Of a stretch of DNA of 22,078 nucleotides, positions 16,680 through 22,078 are shown in pieces. The stretch comes from Brachionus koreanus. Taxonomy: Eukaryota; Rotifera; Eurotatoria; Ploima; Brachionidae. Position 1 is the first letter of the stretch. The number at the start of each line of letters is the position of its first letter. The position numbers and the translations under genes are program-made. The notes under the pieces are model-generated. The model saw only the letters and a list, made by a program, of their open reading frames with translations, was not told the origin of the DNA and did not search any database. The stretch lies in NCBI GenBank assembly GCA_016987375.1, contig PJRA01000011.1, positions 35,599 to 57,676 on the forward strand, in the 5' to 3' direction.

Positions 16680-19600
16680 GTAAGTTTTTTGTTTTTTAAA
16701 TTAGCTAAAAGAAAGATATTTTCCTTATTAAGAAATTAGAATTTTAAATTATTACCTCACTATTTAACAAATTACTAAGATCTTACAATTTAAAAATAAC
16801 CAATGCACCAAAATTTACGCCCCGATTACCGAGTTAAAAATTAAATTTAAAAATAAAACTTTTTATGTTTTAAAAGCCAAAATTAAACATTTAATTTTTG
16901 TCTTTTTTTTATATAATTTTAAAAAGTCAGTTAAAAAATAAAAGTTTTTTTGAAAATATTCTTTTCAAAAGCGTAAATGTTAATGGTCTATAGTTTATCA
17001 ATAATTGGTTTTATTAATAACTAATTCAGTTTTAAAAAATATATAAATTTAATACATTTTTAATTATTTTTAATATTTAATTTAGTTTTATTTGTTACTA
17101 ATATAACTTACGAAAAATAAATACAATTAAAACATTTAAAAGAAAAACACCAATAAAAAATGGAAAAAAAATATTCTATCATGATAATCTTGTCCATTGA
17201 TTATAGATGTACTAGACGTCGTTTTTTTTTCTTATTTTAAAATAAATAATTGAGGAGGAACATTCCTGGGTTTGTCCGAATAGCCTTCGCCTTCGTTTAA
17301 ACCCTCAAATTTGAAATTTTTTGATTTTTACCAAAAAAAAGACTAAGAAAGATGAATTTAAGTTTTTGAGAAAATTTTATTAAAGATCATTAAAGTATAA
17401 AGTTATAAATTATAAAAGGATTATAGAAGTCGTATACTAGACGTCTTTTCGTCATTAATATCATTTTCGTTAGCAATCATCATGGATTTTATTTGATTAT
17501 TAGTTGTTATTTGATAGAGTTTTGAGTAAGAAAGTTCCCGTATTCCCTGGTTCGATTATGCTGCACCACAAGTTAAAACACGTCTTTGGACCATGCACCA
17601 AAGTACATCTCGCCCATGCTATAATGTTGTTAACTTTGAACGCATAAAAAATAAAAAACAATTTTTTTTTAATTTTTTTAAATAAAAAATTATTTTTGAT
17701 TACGCTATTAGCACATGCTCTAATAGCGTAATCACGCGTTTAGGTCCACATAAAACACTGAAAGCCTTAGTTTAATGCGTCATCAAGACTCGATTTTAAA
17801 GTAAAAAATAATGTTTTATTTAAAAAAATTAAAAAAAAAAAATTTTTTTATTTTTCATGCGTTCAAAGTTAACAACATTATAGCATGGGCGAGATTGTAC
17901 TTTGGTGCATCGTCCAAAGACTTGTTTTAACTTGTGGTGCAGCATAATCGAACGAGGGAATACGGTAATTTATTTATTTATTTTCTGTATCGAGCTAATG
18001 CTCCTTCAGAATAAAATAAAATAAAATATAGTAAATCTTACTATTTAATAATTAAATGTGTGAAAATGTTAGTTAAAAAATTAAATATGAAAGGAATAGT
18101 TTTCCCATGCTTATTAGCAATAAACGGGTTAGTTATTCCGCGCCAATTAGATATTTTTTTTTTTAAAGTATAAACAAATCTTAGAAAATAGATAAAATGC
18201 ACGATATAATTTTGTTTTGATAATTAATAACAACTTAGTTGAAAAAAATCTCGCACTATTATCTTAATCCCCAATCAATTCTTTATAATTTAAATTTTTT
18301 AGTCTGAACATAGAATAGTACTATCAAGATTAACTAGGTAAAATCAAAAAAAAAATGAGCTAAAAAGTTACAATTAAGTAAAATTTAATTTAATTATTAA
18401 GACTGCATTGATGTATTAATTTATTTCATTAACCGCCCGTCAAGTCGATGTAAGATAATAAAAATCTTTATAAAAACACGCCAAGTGTTGTGGATAATTA
18501 TACGTAGATAAAATATTTGAAGACTTAAAAAATAAACTTAAACGTTGAAAGTTTATTTATTTAAAAACAAGTTTTAAAAATATTTATAGACCTTCTAAAG
18601 ATGATTTTTTAAAAATGATAGTTTTAGTGTCACAAAATTTATAAAACATATTAAGAAAAATCTTTCATCAAAAAAAAATTATTTAATATTTCAAATTCTT
18701 TGAAAATTAATTATTCAAAACTAAATAAAACTTTCTAAAATTGAAAGTAATAAAAAAAGATAAAATGTAGTGATAGAACATATTTAAATATTCATAATAA
18801 CTAACATATAAATCTTTTATCAAAAGGAGATTTTTTGAATCGCCATTATTAGCTAAGATTTAAAAATTGAATTAATCGTTTACCATAGGTAAATTCTCTA
18901 GTATAATTTAAAAAAGGAAAAAGAAAGAAAAATATTAAAAATAGATAAAATGAAATTAAAAAGTAACAGGATACATATGTTTAATTACCTGATGGCTCAG
19001 GAAAAAAGGGGGAAATAGTGAGTAATTACAGCTCCTTGTGAGACCTCTGCTTTTATTGGATATTGATCACTTAAGTGACCATGTACATTTACTTTAAAAT
19101 ATCTGGAATGAAGAAATTATTTTATTCAGAAAATAAGATAGGGTGGAAGTTTTATCTTAATTAATTTAGTCTCTCATGCCAAACTCTGTCAAAGGCTTTA
19201 GAAATGTCGAAATATTGATAATTCATTAGAAAAAATATTTATTTATTATTAAGATAAATTAATTTTTGAAAGATTAATTACTTAATTAATAAATAATATT
19301 ATTAAAATAAGTATAAAATAGGTACTAATTTTTTATATTTGTTGCTTTTAATACTTAATTAAACATTTTAGAAATTTACTATTTGGTTTGTGAAAAGAAA
19401 AGTTTAGATACTAGAAAAAACTAAATTAGATACTAAATGAAATTTATTTTAATATTTTTTAAGTTTTTTATAATTAACTATTTTGCAACTCAAAAGATAT
19501 ATTTTTCAATAATATTCATTAAAGAATGGAGCGATTTGAATAATGGTAATTTTGTGGAACAAAATAGTTATTTAGGTAATGTTTGGGCACTTTCTGATGG

Positions 19601-20653
19601 ATCCATAACGCACATTTTTCAGCTTGGTAAAAACTTGTTTGCAAATACAGGCTGTTCAGTGAGTATCTCTGAATTTGGTGAACCGTTCGACTTTGGTATC
19701 GAAAATTACCAACCTGAAAAATCAAGTTCAATGATCATCCACCCAAATGGACCAACAGAATACAATTCAGAACAAGGTCAAATCGGAGACTGTTGGCTTT
19801 TGGAATCCCTAATTTCCATATATGCTATTTATCCAGAGAAAATAAGATCTTTATTTATTCAACCCGAAATGGTTAACTCTACTGGTGTAGTTATGGTTAA
19901 ATTATGGAGTAAAGATAATGAATGTTGGCGTTTAGTCATTATGGACGATAATCTTCCCTTGAACAATGACTCCAAATGGTTTTGTTCGAGTCCTCTTGGT
20001 GAATTTAACAATATATTTTGGGTTTCTTTGCTAGAAAAAGCGTTCGCTAAGCAAATAGCTAGTTTTATAAATTTAGAAAGTAGATTAAACAATATTACAA
20101 TTGGGGATACTTTTAGTCTGATATTAGGACCAGAAGTTAAAGAAACTGAAGGTTTTGATGTGCCAGAAGATGAAAATGATTTTTCTGTTTTTGATAAATT
20201 GGTTGAAAATTTTAAGAAGAAAAATTTGTGCTGTATGGCAAGTCGTGACTCAAAAAATTTAATTGATACAGAAACTGGCATGGTAAGTTATCATGGTTAT
20301 GGGCTTTTAGACATTAAAGAAAATGTATGTGACAGTGAGTTTGTGTTTGTCAAATGTCATAACACATGGAGCGAAGGAGGGGGTATTTTTTGATAAGTTT
20401 TAGAAAAAATTAAATATCAAAATTTTTCTTAAAGAGTGGTCTGGAGATTGGAGTGATTCTTCTGATTTATGGAATAAATATCCTGAAATCAAAGAAGCTT
20501 TAAATCATGAGAATGAAGATGATGGAACATTCTGGTATAACCATTATTTTTTTATTTAATGTTTATCTCATTTAAAATGTAAATTTTTCTAGGATTGAAA
20601 AAAAAGATTTTAATCAAGCGTTTGCACGTGTTTGGATAGCTAATTTGTTTTAG
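15881..20653 (+). CDS. tandem VHL-like beta domains fused to a calpain protease core (4 exons)
   Basis: Exons 15881-16679, 19525-20382, 20435-20534 and 20593-20653 join in phase to 605 codons plus TAG. Residues about 46-113 and 243-293 are VHL beta-type domains (conserved W61 and W258). Residues about 340-600 are a calpain CysPc core: QGQIGDCWLLESL with C356 and oxyanion Q350, H523 in SYHGYGLLDI, N546 in CHNTW, then EWSGDWSD and DDGTFW-I. Triad spacing (167 and 23) is close to human CAPN2 (157 and 24). There is no C2-like domain III and no EF-hand region. No Elongin-C-binding BC-box was found. An in-frame TGA two codons before the ATG sets the start. Splice sites are GTAAGT/AAAG, GTATTT/AAAG and GTATAA/CTAG. 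A Ca2+-dependent protease with VHL-guided substrate choice is inference. If the first intron is retained, a 272-aa VHL-only product ending at 16699 results. Confidence 0.8.
17538..17965. mobile_element. fold-back element with long inverted arms
   Basis: The left arm begins CCGTATTCCCTGGTTCGATT (17538). The right arm, reverse-complemented from 17965, begins CCGTATTCCCTCGTTCGATT. Over the first 113 bases or so the arms differ by only about four substitutions and one indel; similarity continues through A/T runs to roughly 17696 and 17808. The unique middle contains a perfect 15-bp hairpin, TGATTACGCTATTAG (17697-17711) with its complement at 17720-17734 around an 8-base loop. No open reading frame, so a non-autonomous MITE or fold-back transposon. 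No obvious target-site duplication. Its superfamily is not recognised. High arm identity implies recent arrival. Confidence 0.85.
17966..18030 (-). repeat. LINE-3'-end-like hairpin with A/T-rich tails
   Basis: Contains CGAGCTAATGCTCC (perfect GAGC/GCTC stem, TAAT loop) with (TTTA)n to the left and (AAATA)n to the right. Read on the minus strand it resembles the 10171-10202 motif. It directly abuts the fold-back element. It may be the 3' end of the minus-strand LINE whose RT relic lies at 18970-19224, since order and orientation agree. Confidence 0.4.
18970..19224 (-). pseudogene. non-LTR reverse transcriptase relic (DISKAFD block)
   Basis: On the minus strand one frame gives YFDISKAFDRVWHERL near 19170-19220, a hallmark block of Jockey/CR1-type RTs. 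A second frame gives KLPPYLIF, then RYFKVNVHGHLSDQYPIKA and EVSQGAVI, matching the family's 'YPI.AGVPQGSVL' block with G-to-E and P-to-S changes. Two internal stops and a frameshift separate them. It lies antisense inside intron 1 of the VHL-calpain gene. Dead copy; more decayed than the fold-back element. Confidence 0.82.
19525..20653 (+). other. exons 2-4: rest of VHL copy 2 and the calpain catalytic core
   Basis: Exon 2 (858 bases) resumes VHL copy 2 as WSDLNNGNFVEQNSYLGNVW (268-287), giving S281, Y282, N285 and W287 at the human S111, Y112, H115 and W117 positions. It then runs into the protease. Introns of 52 bp (20383-20434) and 58 bp (20535-20592) are needed to restore EGGEWSGDW and DDGTFWIEKKDF. 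If exon 2 is not used, an ATG at 19437 would give a hydrophobic 29-residue leader in place of the VHL half. That is less likely, since those residues fit no calpain and the acceptor joins in phase. The protein ends ARVWIANLF, right after the core. Confidence 0.85.
20283..20288 (+). promoter_or_regulatory. cryptic consensus splice donor inside the calpain core
   Basis: ATG|GTAAGT sits inside codons for GMVSYH, just upstream of catalytic H523. It is a better donor by consensus than the GTATTT at 20383. Using it would remove the catalytic His and Asn. The conserved coding on both sides indicates it is normally read through. Confidence 0.4.
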
Positions 20654-20657
20654 AAAA

Positions 20658-20668
20658 AATAAAATAAA
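20658..20668 (+). terminator. tandem AATAAA of the VHL-calpain gene
   Basis: Two overlapping AATAAA hexamers (20658-20663 and 20663-20668) begin 5 bases after the TAG, implying a very short 3' UTR, as for the 7TM gene. Confidence 0.55.
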
Positions 20669-21331
20669 AACATTTTTTGAATAAAAAGAATTTAAAACTT
20701 TTTTAATTTCATTTGATTTATTGGATTTAAAGTATAATTCTCATCAAGAAGTTCTACGATCCGGAGATCTGGCTTTTAATTTAAATTTCTTTTTAAAAAT
20801 ATCTAATTTTGACAAGTATTCAAATCAAATTCATTGTTTACCTTTTAATTCAATAAGGAATCAGTGCTGATATGTGTGCATAAACGACACATTTTTTGCC
20901 TGCAAGTCTTGACCATTTTACATTTAAAGCATCTATAGATCAATCGAAAAGTTGTAAATTAGTGAATTATTAAATTTTTGTGTAAAATAAGAAATCTAAA
21001 AAAAAAAAGTTTAAAATTTAAACGTTTTTAAGAAACGATATAAATTTAAAATGTTTGAATATTAATCATAATATTTAATAACTTTTTTAATTCTAAGATA
21101 TTCAAAATTTAATAAAAAATTAAACCAAAATTTTTGAAAATCTATTAGTTTTTATTATTTTTGGTGAAATGTTTTAAAAGAATTTAAAAAAAAATTCTCG
21201 TTAACTACATTCAATTTTTTATTAATGACAAGTTGAATCAAAATAGAACCTTTAAATTAAGAAAGATAAAGAGTTAATTTTAACCAAAAATTTTTGTTAT
21301 TTTTAGGCCCTTCGCTTCCAAAATTGCTTCA
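20669..21331. other. AT-rich spacer downstream of the VHL-calpain gene
   Basis: No gene or recognisable element. 20730-20950 is slightly richer in G+C with no supported reading frame. Confidence 0.4.
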
Positions 21332-21457
21332 ATCTTCTAGTATCTCTTTATATAATACATGAATCATCAATATTTTGTAGATTATATTCAATCTGTTTTC
21401 TAGTTCATACATAGGCCCAAGCATTCGAGCAAACCATCTAGACTTATTCTGACCTTT
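21332..21457 (-). other. unassigned 42-codon open run, possible coding relic
   Basis: Stop-to-stop run on the minus strand with protein-like composition (contains SRWFARMLGPMYELENRL). It has no start codon at its head and no family is recognised. It could be a transposon fragment or chance. Confidence 0.2.
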
Positions 21458-21713
21458 TCATCTCCCGATTCTAAATATCGGAAAGACATGACTCGGAAGT
21501 TTTAAAATTCGAGCCTAAAAACTATTTTTCTTAGTTTTCTCTTTTAAGCCATCTCGTGATTTAAAGAAATATTTCTAGTTTGATTTTTCCATAGACAAAG
21601 ATCCAGGAAGCATGTTCTTTATATAAAATTTTGTTTTCACAAATTTTTGAAATTGACTTTATTTTGAATTGACAAATTTTTATTTGAGACAAGCAAATTG
21701 AAATGAAATTGAA

Positions 21714-21769
21714 CGATATATATGATAATGATATAATGATAATATAATGATATATATAATGATATATTG
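21714..21769. repeat. tandem ATAATGATAT-type repeat
   Basis: Irregular tandem array of GATATA/TAATGATA units, roughly 8-10 bases per unit. Confidence 0.7.
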
Positions 21770-21781
21770 AAATATTTTTTA

Positions 21782-21930
21782 GAGAGTTTTTTTACCGAAA
21801 AAAATTCATAAATTTTTGACCTGCCTATTAGTTAGTTTGATTTTTGGCAATCGTATTTGAGAAGAAATTGAAGCCCTTTTTTTTCCTGTTCAAAACATTG
21901 ATTGCATGTATAAAATATTAACTTGATCGT
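21782..21930 (+). repeat. dispersed repeat B, copy 2
   Basis: Related in block order to 10676-10855, with several gaps. The right part, TTCAAAACATTGATTGCATG then TATAAAATATTAA, matches best. 21931-22078 beyond it is AT-rich with nothing recognised. Confidence 0.45.
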
Positions 21931-22078
21931 TTAAAAAATATTTTAATTAAATAAGAAAAAATATATTTGAAGAATAATTAATTTCTTAATACAAAAATAT
22001 CATATAAAAAAATGAAATAATGTCAGATATGAAAAATTATTATTTTCAGATATTTTTGATAAGTTGCTAAATATTAAA

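Larger units (their letters stand above)
16680..19524 (+). other. intron 1 of the VHL-calpain gene, about 2.8 kb and TE-filled
   Basis: From donor GTAAGT to acceptor ATTCATTAAAG. It holds a fold-back element (17538-17965), a LINE-tail-like motif (17966-18012) and an RT relic (about 18970-19224, minus). Direct repeats TTATAGATGTACTAGACGTC (17201-17220) and a 25-base version (17421-17445) bracket a less AT-rich patch. The remainder (16700-17200 and 18030-18955) is AT-rich with no exon found; the splice phase needs none. Confidence 0.75.

Noticed and set aside
19437..19524. ATG at 19437 as the true start of a separate calpain gene with a hydrophobic leader
   Set aside because: The 29 leader residues are unlike calpain N termini. 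An AAAG acceptor at 19521-19524 joins in phase to the upstream exon and completes a VHL-like domain. Kept only as an alternative.
1..22078. CRISPR array, bacterial operon or prophage
   Set aside because: No regularly spaced repeats, no Shine-Dalgarno-linked gene series; spliced genes and animal families throughout.

Overview
The window looks like AT-rich nuclear DNA of a small invertebrate animal. The gene families (Pumilio with a full 8-repeat domain, Rad17, VHL-type beta domains, calpain, a 7TM receptor) are animal. Introns that can be placed inside coding sequence are tiny (52 and 58 bp), three large genes are single open exons, and spacers are packed with decayed non-LTR retrotransposon pieces, a tRNA-derived SINE and a fold-back element. 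A monogonont rotifer (Brachionus-like) is my best guess; this is inference from gene style, not a sequence match.

Layout: (1) 537-3068, minus: Pumilio RNA-binding protein, a GC-rich island with polyQ tracts; its 3' UTR (537 down to about 150) carries one perfect Pumilio response element. (2) 3069-6370: spacer with simple repeats, a diverged repeat copy (5369-5475), a frameshifted reverse-transcriptase 3' end (5660-5850) and a SINE (5929-6186) with 9-bp target-site duplications. (3) 6371-8230, minus: Rad17 checkpoint clamp-loader subunit with unusual Walker A and B motifs. (4) 8231-11606: spacer with a Gag-like zinc-knuckle relic, a SWIM/AT-hook relic and repeat copies. (5) 11607-13901, plus: orphan rhodopsin-like 7TM receptor with a large secreted ectodomain capped by an LRRCT-like cysteine cluster. 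(6) 13902-15880: spacer with an RT palm-domain relic (YCDD) on the minus strand. (7) 15881-20653, plus: four exons that join in phase into one 605-residue protein with two VHL-like beta domains followed by a calpain protease core with Cys/His/Asn triad. The first intron (16680-19524) is about 2.8 kb, contains a 428-bp fold-back element and an RT relic, and cuts the second VHL-like domain in half. (8) 20654-22078: spacer with a tandem repeat and another dispersed repeat copy.

The genes are not an operon and have no evident shared pathway. The most interesting object is the VHL-VHL-calpain fusion: a substrate-recognition fold known from a hypoxia-related ubiquitin ligase attached directly to a protease instead of to an Elongin-C-binding alpha domain.
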